Source: Singulisphaera acidiphila DSM 18658 (GTDB taxonomy: Bacteria; Planctomycetota; Planctomycetia; Isosphaerales; Isosphaeraceae). Taken from it: a DNA stretch of 64,000 bases. Position 1 is the first letter of the stretch. Every line of letters starts with the position of its first letter. Location of the stretch: assembly GCF_000242455.2 (NCBI RefSeq), contig NC_019892.1:8442744-8506743 (forward strand). Reading direction: 5' to 3'. Below are positions 52,173-61,322 of the stretch, in pieces. Under the pieces are notes generated by a model. That model searched no databases. It saw only the letters and a list, made by a program, of their open reading frames with translations, and was not told the DNA's origin. The translations under genes and the position numbers were made by a program.

Positions 52173-52630
52173 CGCACGCGTCCGTTCCCTTTTCGCTTCC
52201 GTGAACCGGAGGCCCAGCGCCAAGCCGGTTCAACGTTCAGCCTCGCTCCGAAGAAATTGAGGGCCGATCGCTTCATGATCGTAGCGGCCCGCTCCCTACG
52301 CTGCAAGCGAAGCCATTGTGTGCGGTCAAATCATTTTGCCCACCAGGGGATTCAGAGGCGAGCCCCAAACCAGAACGTTCCGATCGTGGTCCCATCACCT
52401 CATCGCAACTTCCATGAAGCTCCGGGCGAGATCACCACTGTCGGCCCGAAGCAAACGGCCCGACACATTCGTACAAACAAGTGATTTTCGCGCGGATCAA
52501 CTCAACCCCTGCAACCCATAAAACCGATACCACCCCTAGGCCGAGAGGTGTGGTCGTCAGATTACAACTCCTCTGCCAAGGCGGACTTCATGGTATCAGA
52601 GCTGGACGGGACGTCTGGGGAAGTCGAGCA
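52173..52630. other. Divergent intergenic region before the Pro-rich gene
   Basis: About 460 bp. The frame of the Pro-rich gene stays open upstream to 52481, but there is no ribosome site there. No RNA or repeat recognised. Confidence 0.4.
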
Positions 52631-54349
52631 ATGACGATGATCAAGAAACGTCACGACGACAGGCCGGAGCGGCACCGTAGCCGCTGCAAGCGACTCGCCG
52701 TCCTCGGCTTCCTGACCCTGGGTTCCAACTTGGGTTGCGGGCAGAGCATGCTCCGCCTACCGGCCGGTTCCAATGGGGCGCTGCTGGGCCCGGCTCCGAT
52801 CCCTTACTCGGCATCGACAACAGCAAAGGCAACCGGAGCCTCGGCCGGCCGGAAACCGGATGCAATCGGGCCGGTCGCGCTCAGGGCGGACGCAAGCTAC
52901 GGATCGAGCATTGAAGATCTTTTCCTGGCGAGCTACCGCGACTCGAAATCCTATGGCCCTCATCTGGCCAAGTCGACCGCCCCTGTGCCTTCGCACGGCG
53001 AAAGTGTCTTGCCGGGCGGACAACTCGTAGCTGGCCAAGAATCAGCGATCGCTCCGGCAAATCCGCACGAGGGGCAGGAGACGCGGCAGACGGCCCTCTT
53101 CGCCCCGCCACAGACACACGCTCGGCAGCAAAATCGAGGTCCCGCGACGTCCCCCAAGGCCACTCAGATCCCGCCGCCCCAGGTGCGCCTTTTCACTCCC
53201 AAAAATCCAACAGAGGCCGCCTCCTCCACGCAAGGCCCGATGGATCTGGTCTCCGCCTGCGGTCTGACCAAGATCGCTCCGCCGAGGCAAAGCGACCCGA
53301 CCTATTTCCCCGACCTCGAAGCCGCAAGCAAACACACGGGGATCGGCCTGCCGATCGCGCCCGCCAACTCCGCCAAGCCAGGGTCCAAGACGCCGACGGT
53401 GGCGAAAGTCTCGAGTCCTCCCGCCACCGCACCGGCTGAGGTCGTGGCTCCGCCGCCCACGCAGCCGAAGACGACGACGGAACCAACGATACCGGCTGAG
53501 ATCTCGATGGAACCGCCGAAAACGGCCGAGATCCCCGCACAACCTCCTGCTCTGGCGGAACCACCGAGCCAGCCCGCAACACTCGCTGAGTTGCCGGCCG
53601 AGTCTCCTGCTCTGACGGAACCGCCGAGCCAGCCCGCAATGGCGACCGACCTGCTGGCGGATCCCCTTGCACTCCCCGAGACGCCAAGCAAGCCGACGGC
53701 TCCGACCGAGCAGCCGGCCCCCTTGCCTGAGAACCCGAGCCAGACGCCGCCGCCGGTCGAGACGCCAGAGCAGCTTCCACCCCTCGCCGCAATCGCGACC
53801 GAGCCGGCCGTCCGAACCAAAGAGACGAAAGTGGAGAGTCCCGGCACCCCGTTCGAGGACGCGAACACTCCGCCACCGACTCCTTCCGAGCCGGATCCCC
53901 AACCGGAAACCGGCGACTTGAGCGGTGCCTTCGAAGAAACGAAGATTCCGCTGCCAGGACAGGCGGCCGCACCGTCGGGCGAGCAAGCCGGTGGGCCGGA
54001 GTTGGACCTGGTTCCGCTGCCTCCGCTCCAGGTAGACCCGAGCGTTTTCGGGACGTCGGCCGAGTTGCCGCCCCCCCTCCCCCTTGCCACCCCGTCCCCC
54101 ACGGTGGCGGCAAATTCCGACTGCCCCGCCTGCGAGATTCTGAGAAAGCAGAAGGAATCCGACCACTGGGCCACCGGCCCGGCCAACCGGACGATCTCGT
54201 GCCCGAGCTGTGCAGAGAATCAGGCCCGTTCCCATGCCAAAGCCAAGCCTGGTCATAAGAACCAGGACCTGGATTCAGCCCTGAAAGACACGAAAATCTC
54301 CTCTCCTCTGCTGCGTTCCGCCAAGGTTGCCAGCCAATCTCCCCACTGA
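52631..54349 (+). CDS. Pro/Ala/Glu-rich exported protein, unknown
   Basis: A 572-residue protein from ATG 52631 (MTMIKKRHDD). A basic N-terminus and hydrophobic stretch end in Cys (LAVLGFLTLGSNLGC), so it may be a lipoprotein, though the position before Cys is not a perfect lipobox. Residues about 240-430 are a long Pro/Glu/Thr-rich repeat region with quasi-repeats such as PALAEPPSQPA and PALTEPPSQPA. Two CxxC pairs occur near the C-terminus (DCPACEIL and SCPSCAEN), possibly a small zinc site. No enzyme domain. A cell-wall-spanning spacer is one possibility. Confidence 0.65.
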   Translation: MTMIKKRHDDRPERHRSRCKRLAVLGFLTLGSNLGCGQSMLRLPAGSNGALLGPAPIPYSASTTAKATGASAGRKPDAIGPVALRADASYGSSIEDLFLASYRDSKSYGPHLAKSTAPVPSHGESVLPGGQLVAGQESAIAPANPHEGQETRQTALFAPPQTHARQQNRGPATSPKATQIPPPQVRLFTPKNPTEAASSTQGPMDLVSACGLTKIAPPRQSDPTYFPDLEAASKHTGIGLPIAPANSAKPGSKTPTVAKVSSPPATAPAEVVAPPPTQPKTTTEPTIPAEISMEPPKTAEIPAQPPALAEPPSQPATLAELPAESPALTEPPSQPAMATDLLADPLALPETPSKPTAPTEQPAPLPENPSQTPPPVETPEQLPPLAAIATEPAVRTKETKVESPGTPFEDANTPPPTPSEPDPQPETGDLSGAFEETKIPLPGQAAAPSGEQAGGPELDLVPLPPLQVDPSVFGTSAELPPPLPLATPSPTVAANSDCPACEILRKQKESDHWATGPANRTISCPSCAENQARSHAKAKPGHKNQDLDSALKDTKISSPLLRSAKVASQSPH

Positions 54350-54526
54350 TTTCTATGACCCCAAAGTGGCCGGATCGGCCGAGGACCCCCGCGTTCCGAC
54401 GGCCGGTTCGGCTCGAATCATCAATCGCAAATCCGCGTCTTCCCCAAAGCCTTCGCCTCCCTCCCCTCGGGTGAAGTACCATTGAGTCAACAGCGTGAGC
54501 CACCACTCGACCGGGAGGATCTCGAC

Positions 54527-54772
54527 ATGAAGACCCGCCTGTCGTTTGACCGCCTGGAAGGGGAGAGGAAAGAAATCGCCGTGCTCCTGGCCGACGACGG
54601 CACGTCGATCAATCTCCCGAAACGGTTCCTCCCCAAGGCGGCCCGCCCCGGCGACGTGTTGTCGCTCTCGCTCACACGCGACATCCAGGCCACTCGGCGC
54701 CTGGCCGACGAGACCCGGGCAATCCAGGCGGAGCTCAAGGCCACCGACCCCGGGGGGGACATCAAGCTATGA
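54527..54772 (+). CDS. DUF3006-like small protein
   Basis: An 81-residue protein from ATG 54527, behind CGGGAGGA. The sequence MKTRLSFDRLEGERKEIAVLL (given in two parts: MKTRLSFDRLEGE, KEIAVLLADDG) followed by LPKRFLPKAARPGDVLSL is the DUF3006 pattern. These proteins are often encoded just before a ComEC-like MBL hydrolase, as here, with a 4-bp overlap (ATGA). Function unknown; a partner role is likely from the constant linkage. Confidence 0.85.
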   Translation: MKTRLSFDRLEGERKEIAVLLADDGTSINLPKRFLPKAARPGDVLSLSLTRDIQATRRLADETRAIQAELKATDPGGDIKL

Positions 54773-55887
54773 GAGGTCTCTCAAGCTTCATCGTCTCCCT
54801 CTGCCTCTGCATTCCGCTCGCGTCCTGCGCCCCTCCGGCACCCCCTCACGCCATGCCGGGGGCGGTCACCGTCTCGATCCTCGACGTCGGCCAGGGCGAC
54901 GCGATTTTGGTCCGGTCCCCCGAGGGAAAAACGGCCCTGATCGACGCGGGCCAATCTTCTTCCAACATCGTGTCAACGCTCGAACAACAAGGCATTAGCA
55001 CGCTCGACCTCGTCGTCGTCAGCCACCACCATGCCGATCACTATGGCGGCATGGAAAAGGTCATCCGCGCCTACCACCCTCGAGTTTTCCTGGCCTCGTC
55101 GTCCTCGCACACGAGCGAGCCTTACCTGAGACTGCTCCGACTTGTGCGCGATCGGGGCATTCAGGCGATCGGTCCATTGCAGGCGCCTCGAAAGATTGAG
55201 CTCGGTACGGTCGTCCTCACAATCTTTCCCCAAGCCCCGAATGACCCCAAAGAAGAGAACAATAACAGCATCGGCATCCGGGTCGAGTACGGGAGTTTCT
55301 CAGTCCTTCTTCCGGGCGACGCCCAAACGCGAGAGCGACGGTGGTGGGAACGCATGGCCCCCAACCTTTGCGCCGACGCCACCGTGCTGAAACTGGCCCA
55401 TCACGGCAGCCGCAACGGAACCGACGCACGTTGGCTCGATCTGGTCCGCCCCCAAGTCGCCGTGGCCAGCATGGGGAAAGACAACGAATACCGCCATCCC
55501 CACCCCGAGATCGTGGAACTCCTGGCCCGATCCCAGATTCCCCTGCTCCGCACCGACCGCGACGGAACGGTGACGATCCGGAGCGACGGCCTCCACTGGC
55601 AGGTCTTCACCCACCCAGAGGTTTCGACCGGCTGGCCCATTTTCGACCAGCGCAAGAGCGACCGGTCCCGGGGAGATCGACGCTCCCCCCCCAAGCCTTC
55701 CTCGGGTCTGATCAACATCAACAAGGCCAGCAAGACCCAGCTCAGGAAAATCCCCGGAGTCGGTCAAGTCATCGCCGATCGGATCATCAAGGGGAGGCCG
55801 TACCGAACGGTCGACGACCTGGTCCGCGTCGAAGGGATCGGGGAGAAGCGGCTCACGGAAATCCGCCCGTACATCCGGGCGCGATGA
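54769..55887 (+). CDS. ComEC-like MBL-fold lipoprotein with C-terminal helix-hairpin-helix
   Basis: A 372-residue protein. A lipoprotein signal ends in LASC (Cys 20). The metallo-beta-lactamase part resembles the soluble domain of ComEC: ILDVGQGDAILV (about 37), SHHHADHYGG (about 84), LPGDAQ (about 181) and LAHHGSRNG (about 206). The last 60 residues are a ComEA-like helix-hairpin-helix unit: INKASKTQLRKIPGVGQVIA and VEGIGEKRLTEIRPYI. So one surface-anchored protein combines a predicted DNA-nuclease-type domain with a DNA-binding domain. It lacks the ComEC membrane channel. A role in extracellular DNA use is inferred. Confidence 0.88.
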   Translation: MRGLSSFIVSLCLCIPLASCAPPAPPHAMPGAVTVSILDVGQGDAILVRSPEGKTALIDAGQSSSNIVSTLEQQGISTLDLVVVSHHHADHYGGMEKVIRAYHPRVFLASSSSHTSEPYLRLLRLVRDRGIQAIGPLQAPRKIELGTVVLTIFPQAPNDPKEENNNSIGIRVEYGSFSVLLPGDAQTRERRWWERMAPNLCADATVLKLAHHGSRNGTDARWLDLVRPQVAVASMGKDNEYRHPHPEIVELLARSQIPLLRTDRDGTVTIRSDGLHWQVFTHPEVSTGWPIFDQRKSDRSRGDRRSPPKPSSGLININKASKTQLRKIPGVGQVIADRIIKGRPYRTVDDLVRVEGIGEKRLTEIRPYIRAR

Positions 55888-55940
55888 AGCCGGGGCGACA
55901 CGCTCGCTTCGTCGGAAGCGCCTCACCCCGGGGGGATGGA

Positions 55941-57251
55941 TCAGGACAAAAGAGCCCCGATCGACGTCCCCTGACTCAGCGAGATCGGCCGACCGACCGG
56001 AGAGACGTTCTCCTTATGAGGCTCGAGCCCGACCGCCTTCAGAATCGTGGCATGAATGTCGGCGACCGCTGTCGGTTTCGTCGGGTTCTTAACCCCCTCG
56101 GGATCGGTCTCGCCAATCACGAGCCCGCCACGGATCCCGCCCCCGGCGATGGCCAGGCTGAATCCGTTCGGCCAGTGGTCCCGGCCTCCGGCCAGGTTGA
56201 CCTTGGGAGACCGGCCGAACTCCCCGGTACAGAGAACCACCGTCTTGTCGAGGGTTCCCCGTTGCTTCAGATCGCGAATCAAGGCGCTGAGAGCTGGATC
56301 GAGAGTCCCCGCTAGCTTGCGGTGGGTCGCGTGGTTGTTGACGTGAGTGTCCCACCCATCCAGCGTGACTTCAATGCAACGGACCCCGACCTCGGTGAGG
56401 CGGCGGGCCGCCAGACAGGCCCGGCCGAACGGGGTATCACCATAGCTCTCGCGAATCGCGGCGGGTTCCTGCTTCACGTCGAACGCTTTCAATTGGGCCG
56501 ACGTCATCATCACGCGGGCGCGCTCGATCGTCTCGCGATGCAAGGTCGCCGCGACCGGGCTTCGCCGTCCCCGGCGGAACGCACGCTCGACAACCTCGAG
56601 GTCGATCACGCGCTGGGCGTCACGCGAAGGCGCGACGTGCGAGGTCACGTCAGGCAACGGTCGGAGCGGGTCGCCCGTTTTGAAGGCGTCGAATTCTCCC
56701 CCCAGGAACCCGCCCCGCGCCGGCCACTGGCCCGGCAGGATCGAGATGTGCCGGGGAATGCCCGTCCCCCCCATGGGGAGCTCGTGGCAGCAGATAGCGC
56801 CGATCGATGGATGCTCGACGGTCGGGTCCGGCCGATACCCGTTCTTCATGAAGTAGGTTCCGCGCTCGTGATCCCCCTCCTGGCTGACCAGCGACCGGAC
56901 CAGCGACACCGACGTCATCACCTCGGCCAGCCGTTCATAGCCCTGGGCGAGCTGTACCCCCTTGACGGCCGTCGCGATCGCCCGGGTCCCTGCGGCAATC
57001 GGCTTGCCCGGATGCGGGTCGAACGTCTCGAGTTGGCTCGGTCCGCCGGCCAGCCAGATCAGGATCACCGACTGCGCCGGCTCCCGACGCGTCTCCGCCT
57101 GCGAAGCCAGGAGGTGGCCGACCGGAGTCAACCAACTCAGCCCCGCCAACCCGGCAAACTTCAAGAGGTCCCGGCGCCCCGGAAAAACCAGGCTTTCGTC
57201 CAGTCGCGACCGGTGAGCATGTCCGGGAACGGAGCCATTCCGATGTCCCAT
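55941..57251 (-). CDS. DUF1501 family protein, divergent from the PSD1 operon
   Basis: A 436-residue DUF1501 protein with a Tat signal (GRRDLLKFAGLAGLSWL, about 26-42). Seen in order: LIWLAGGPSQLETFDPHPG near 65, SLVRSLVSQEGDHERG near 120, LDGWDTHVNNHATH near 308, VVLCTGEFGRSPKVN near 350, GGRDHWPNGFS and ADIHATILKAVGL near the end. It stands alone without a PSD1 partner on its own strand and faces the PSD1-DUF1501-ROK operon across a 328-bp divergent region, so the palindrome there may serve both. Confidence 0.92.
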   Translation of the reverse strand: MGHRNGSVPGHAHRSRLDESLVFPGRRDLLKFAGLAGLSWLTPVGHLLASQAETRREPAQSVILIWLAGGPSQLETFDPHPGKPIAAGTRAIATAVKGVQLAQGYERLAEVMTSVSLVRSLVSQEGDHERGTYFMKNGYRPDPTVEHPSIGAICCHELPMGGTGIPRHISILPGQWPARGGFLGGEFDAFKTGDPLRPLPDVTSHVAPSRDAQRVIDLEVVERAFRRGRRSPVAATLHRETIERARVMMTSAQLKAFDVKQEPAAIRESYGDTPFGRACLAARRLTEVGVRCIEVTLDGWDTHVNNHATHRKLAGTLDPALSALIRDLKQRGTLDKTVVLCTGEFGRSPKVNLAGGRDHWPNGFSLAIAGGGIRGGLVIGETDPEGVKNPTKPTAVADIHATILKAVGLEPHKENVSPVGRPISLSQGTSIGALLS

Positions 57252-57459
57252 GCGAACTCCAACACTGACGAGGTGAGGGCAGGTCCCGTTCTGCCACGGT
57301 CAGACCAGCGAGGAACGCCAAGTTCCCAGGAACTCTTTTCCATTCGACTTATCCAAAGCTACCCAGCCAAAAACTCCCTGGTTTCATCCGCCACGGAAAT
57401 CGCAAAAGCCCAAGGACTCGCGCTCGACTCAACCTGCCACGATTCTCTCCCGCACCCTC

Positions 57460-57488
57460 TTGACTTCTCCCCACGCGGTTTTTAAGGT
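57460..57488 (+). promoter_or_regulatory. Possible promoter of the PSD1-DUF1501-ROK operon
   Basis: TTGACT at 57460-57465 and TAAGGT at 57483-57488, 17 bp apart. The -10 match is weak. The palindrome at 57495-57517 would lie at or just after the start of transcription, a good place for a repressor. Confidence 0.35.
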
Positions 57489-57494
57489 CACCCT

Positions 57495-57517
57495 TAGTTA
57501 ATAATGTTTCTTAACTA
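57495..57517. promoter_or_regulatory. Palindrome resembling a ROK/XylR-type operator
   Basis: TAGTTAA (57495-57501) and TTAACTA (57511-57517) are perfect inverted repeats 9 bp apart. The TTAGTT...AACTA form resembles operators of XylR-type ROK repressors (TTAGTTT...AAACTAA). The operon 63 bp downstream ends with a ROK regulator gene, so autoregulation is a reasonable inference. Confidence 0.55.
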
Positions 57518-57579
57518 TTCGACATTGTGGCGATGCGGTCCATTGCACATGGAGTGCGACACATTCCGGGAGCGTATCC

Positions 57580-59838
57580 ATGAGGCATACAGCGGGAAGA
57601 ATGGGCCAGGTGCTCGACAGGCTTCAAGCTGTTGGGATAGCGGCCGTCGGTCTGGTCGCACTCGGTGGAACGTCGGTTGCCGGTGAGGCTCCGGATTTCG
57701 ATCGCCAGGTTGCGCCGATTTTGATCATGCGTTGCCTCGAATGCCATAACGAGGCCGGAGCGGTTGGCGGCCTGGTCCTGACCGGAATCGACGCGTTGAA
57801 GCGTGGCGGTGAGAGTGGCGAGGCGATCGTCGCGGGGAAACCCGAGGAAAGTTTGCTCCTCGAGCGGGTCGTGGACGGAGAGATGCCCCCGAAACGGCAA
57901 GGGCACTCGCAGAAGCTCTCCGAGCCGGAAATCGAAACGTTGCGTGCCTGGATCGCGGCCGGTGCCCCCTGGCCGGCCGGCCGCAAACTCGACCGCGATG
58001 AGAAGACGACCGCGGTGCGTGCGGGACGCGACTGGTGGTCGCTTCATCCGCTCGAACGGCCCGGCGTGCCCTCGACACAACGGGCGGACTGGGCCAAGAA
58101 CCCGATCGACTCCTTCATCCTCGCGAAGTTGGAAGCCGAAGGGATGCGTCCCGCTCCGCGAGCCGAGCGCCACCAATTGATCCGCCGCGCCTTCTTCGAC
58201 TTGCTCGGCCTCCCCCCCAGCGTTCAAGAGGTCGACGCATTTGTCCGCGATGAGTCGCCCATGGCCTATGAACGATTGGTCGCGAAGCTGCTCGACTCGC
58301 CGCAATATGGCGAGCGCTGGGGACGTTACTGGCTCGATCTCTCGCGCTATGCCGAGACCAGCGGCTACGAGCGTGACCAGGAAAAACCAGGGGCCTGGAA
58401 GTACCGCGATTGGGTCGTCCGCTCCATCAATGAAGACAAGCCTTACGATCGATTCGTCCAAGAACAGCTCGCGGGTGACGAACTCCCGGAACGGAACGAA
58501 CAGACGGTCATCGCCACGGGGTTCTTGCGGCTGGGCACCTGGAATGACGAACCCAACGATCCACAAGACTACAAATACGAGCGTCTTGAAGACCTCGTTC
58601 ATGTCACGAGCACGGCTTTCCTGGGCATGACGGTCAAGTGCGCTCGCTGCCACGATCACAAGTTCGACCCGATCCCACAGACCGACTATTACCGCCTTGC
58701 CGCCACGTTTTGGTCCGGTCCGATCGAGCCCCGCAAGAATGAGCTTTTGGGCGGTCCGAGCCGCGAAGAGTTAGGCTATGACGTCCTCGGATGGACCGAT
58801 GTGACGCGCGACCCTCCGGCGTTCCACCTGCTCCACAAGGGCGAGCTCAGTCGCCCCGGCCCTGTCGTGCCGCCTGGCGTCTTGTCGATGATTCCGAGCC
58901 TGGACAAGCCCTTTGCTCCTCCTCCGGCCCAATCCAAAACGACCCAGCGCCGGCTTCAATTGGCGAGTTGGATCACTGACCCGCGCAACCCTCTCACGCC
59001 TCGCGTCTACGTCAATCGGCTCTGGCAGCATCACTTCGGTCATGGACTTGTGAGTTCATCGGATAATTTCGGGTTCAACGGCCAAAAGCCAACGCACCCG
59101 GAACTCCTCGACTGGCTGGCTGCGGAGTTGATCAGCGGGGGTTGGAAATCAAAACCGATCCACTTCCTGATGATGACCTCCCAGGCCTACCAACAATCCA
59201 CAATCCACCCCGATCATGAGTCTTATTCCAAGCAAGACGCCGACAACCGCCTGGTCTGGCGGGCGCTCCGCCGAAGGCAGGACGCGGAAGCGCTTCGAGA
59301 CGCCATGTTATCGGTGAGCGGCCAGCTTGACTTGCGCGTCGGCGGACCAAGTTTCCAACCGGTCATCAATCCGGAAGCGCTCGAAGGCTTATCCAATAGC
59401 AAAACGTACGCAGCGCCCTCGCCTGCAAGCGAACAAGGCCGACGCAGCCTCTACATGTACTCGAGGCGTAGTCTGGTCCATCCGCTCATGACCACCTTTG
59501 ACTTTTGCGATACGACCCAACCTTGCGGCGAGCGTGACATCAGCGTCGTCGCTCCGCAGGCCTTGGCCTTGCTCAACGGGGCGTTCGTTCACGAGCAGAG
59601 CCGGCGCGTGGCCGACCTCGTACTCGCTTCCGCGAGCCAGGATCGAGCGGCCCCCGTCGAAGGAGCATGGCGCCGAGTCCTGGCACGCTCCCCGAGCAAG
59701 ACCGAACTGGCGGCGGCTCTTGAGCATGTTGAGCGACAGTCGCTTCGGTTTCGTGACGACCCTGAAGTGGACACGCTTGCCCTCGCATCGCTTTGCCATG
59801 TTCTGATCAACAGCAACGAATTCATTTTCGTTGATTGA
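57580..59838 (+). CDS. PSD1-type protein: cytochrome-like domain + DUF1549 + DUF1553
   Basis: A 752-residue protein, ATG after GGGAG. The signal peptide is VGIAAVGLVALGGTSVAG. A planctomycete cytochrome-like domain follows with CLECH at 52-56, and a second CxxCH lies at CARCHDHKFDPI near residue 353. DUF1549 covers about 160-365 (NPIDSFILAKLEAEGM; RWGRYWLDLSRYAET), DUF1553 about 450-715 (VNRLWQHHFGHGLV; LLDWLAAELI). It ends at EFIFVD. First gene of an operon with a DUF1501 gene and a ROK regulator. Haem binding is inferred from the CxxCH motifs. Confidence 0.92.
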   Translation: MRHTAGRMGQVLDRLQAVGIAAVGLVALGGTSVAGEAPDFDRQVAPILIMRCLECHNEAGAVGGLVLTGIDALKRGGESGEAIVAGKPEESLLLERVVDGEMPPKRQGHSQKLSEPEIETLRAWIAAGAPWPAGRKLDRDEKTTAVRAGRDWWSLHPLERPGVPSTQRADWAKNPIDSFILAKLEAEGMRPAPRAERHQLIRRAFFDLLGLPPSVQEVDAFVRDESPMAYERLVAKLLDSPQYGERWGRYWLDLSRYAETSGYERDQEKPGAWKYRDWVVRSINEDKPYDRFVQEQLAGDELPERNEQTVIATGFLRLGTWNDEPNDPQDYKYERLEDLVHVTSTAFLGMTVKCARCHDHKFDPIPQTDYYRLAATFWSGPIEPRKNELLGGPSREELGYDVLGWTDVTRDPPAFHLLHKGELSRPGPVVPPGVLSMIPSLDKPFAPPPAQSKTTQRRLQLASWITDPRNPLTPRVYVNRLWQHHFGHGLVSSSDNFGFNGQKPTHPELLDWLAAELISGGWKSKPIHFLMMTSQAYQQSTIHPDHESYSKQDADNRLVWRALRRRQDAEALRDAMLSVSGQLDLRVGGPSFQPVINPEALEGLSNSKTYAAPSPASEQGRRSLYMYSRRSLVHPLMTTFDFCDTTQPCGERDISVVAPQALALLNGAFVHEQSRRVADLVLASASQDRAAPVEGAWRRVLARSPSKTELAAALEHVERQSLRFRDDPEVDTLALASLCHVLINSNEFIFVD

Positions 59839-59861
59839 ACGCGATCGCTGTAGGAGCCCGA

Positions 59862-61322
59862 ATGATGAGCGAGAAACGGCTCTTCCCGTGCGGCCAATCG
59901 CGCCGGGAGTTTCTGTGGGAAATGGGTGGGGGTTTCGCCGGCACCGCCTTGGCAAGTCTTCTAGCCCTTGATGGATTTGCTCCACGACCGGCGATGGCGG
60001 CCACAATCGACAAGAACACGCTCGCGCCGCGTGCCGGGCATTTTCCCGGGACCGCCCGCAACGTCATCTTCCTGATGATGAATGGTGGGCCGAGCCAGGT
60101 GGATACATTCGACCATAAGCCTATATTGGAAAAGTACGCGGGGAAACCACTCCCCGCCGACAAGAAATTCATCAACTCCGGCGGACGCAAGGTGGGCTAT
60201 CTGACCCCTGCCTTTCGCAAATTCCGTCCCGGCGGCCAAAGTGGTTTGATGATTTCCGACTATTTCCCCAGGGTCCGCGACCACGCCGATAAACTCGCCG
60301 TGATTCGGTCATGCCACACCGACAGCCATGCACATGGGTCGGCCCTGGTGGCGATGAACACCGGCAAAACGTTCATCGGCCGCCCGTCGCTGGGGAGTTG
60401 GGCCGTCTACGGTCTTGGTAATGAAAATCAGAACATGCCGGGCTATGTCGTTATTCTTGACAAGCGAGGAGGCCCGATCAGCGGCCAGCCCAACTGGACC
60501 AGCGGCTTCATGCCCGCGGGGTTCCAAGGCACCTTGTTCCGCCCCACCGGAAACCCGATCCTCGATTTGAAGGGACCGGACTACCTCAACGGATCACCCC
60601 AGCGCGAACAGCTTGACCTGCTCGCTCGCCTGAATCAGGAGCACCTCGACTCGCGGCCGGGAGGCCATGAGTTGGCCGCCCGCGCCGCCTCGTACGAGTT
60701 GGCCTATCGAATGCAGGCGGAAGCCCCGGAAGCCGTCGACCTCTCCCAAGAGAACGAAAAGACGAAGTGCATGTACGGCGTCGGCCAACAACCGACCGAT
60801 GAATTCGGGCGCAACTGTTTGGTCGCGAGGCGACTCGTGGAACGGGGGGTCCGGTTCGTCCAACTCTACTCCGGCGGCGGCCATCTCGATGACACCTGGG
60901 ATGCCCATACGGACATCGAGGCCAATCATTCGCGCCATGCGGCGGAAGTCGATCAACCGATCTCCGCGCTCCTCACCGACCTTCAGCAGCGAGGTCTGCT
61001 GGAAACCACACTCGTCGTCTGGGGCGGTGAGTTCGGCCGGATGCCTTTCAGCGAAGGCCCGGGCGAAAAAGGGCGCAACCACAACCCTTATGGTTTCTCC
61101 ATGTGGATGGCCGGCGGCGGTGTCAAGGGAGGGGTAGCTTACGGTGAGACCGATGATTTCGGTTTTGAAGCCGTTCAGAACAAAGTTCACCTTCATGACG
61201 TCCACGCGACAATCCTTCATCTGTTGGGTCTGAACCATGAAATGCTGACCTACTTCCACGAAGGTCGCGACCAGCGGCTGACCGATGTGGCGGGTCGGGT
61301 GGTCCGTGACATTATCGCTTGA
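59862..61322 (+). CDS. DUF1501 family protein, PSD1 partner
   Basis: A 486-residue DUF1501 protein from ATG 59862 (MMSEKRLFPCGQS), 4 bases after GGAG. The Tat signal is SRREFLWEMGGGFAG. Family blocks: FLMMNGGPSQVDTFDHKP near 75, GGGHLDDTWDAHTDIEANHS (seen as HLDDTWDAHTDIEANH) near 345, LVVWGGEFGRMPFSE near 390, KGRNHNPYGFSMWMAGGGVK near 408, and HDVHATILHLLGLNHE near the end. It is similar in type to the protein at 1383-2783. The ROK gene starts directly after its stop. Confidence 0.93.
   Translation: MMSEKRLFPCGQSRREFLWEMGGGFAGTALASLLALDGFAPRPAMAATIDKNTLAPRAGHFPGTARNVIFLMMNGGPSQVDTFDHKPILEKYAGKPLPADKKFINSGGRKVGYLTPAFRKFRPGGQSGLMISDYFPRVRDHADKLAVIRSCHTDSHAHGSALVAMNTGKTFIGRPSLGSWAVYGLGNENQNMPGYVVILDKRGGPISGQPNWTSGFMPAGFQGTLFRPTGNPILDLKGPDYLNGSPQREQLDLLARLNQEHLDSRPGGHELAARAASYELAYRMQAEAPEAVDLSQENEKTKCMYGVGQQPTDEFGRNCLVARRLVERGVRFVQLYSGGGHLDDTWDAHTDIEANHSRHAAEVDQPISALLTDLQQRGLLETTLVVWGGEFGRMPFSEGPGEKGRNHNPYGFSMWMAGGGVKGGVAYGETDDFGFEAVQNKVHLHDVHATILHLLGLNHEMLTYFHEGRDQRLTDVAGRVVRDIIA

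Noticed and set aside
53042-54506. Long minus-strand frames opposite the Pro-rich gene
   Set aside because: Low-complexity mirror of a Pro-rich coding sequence; no start signals.
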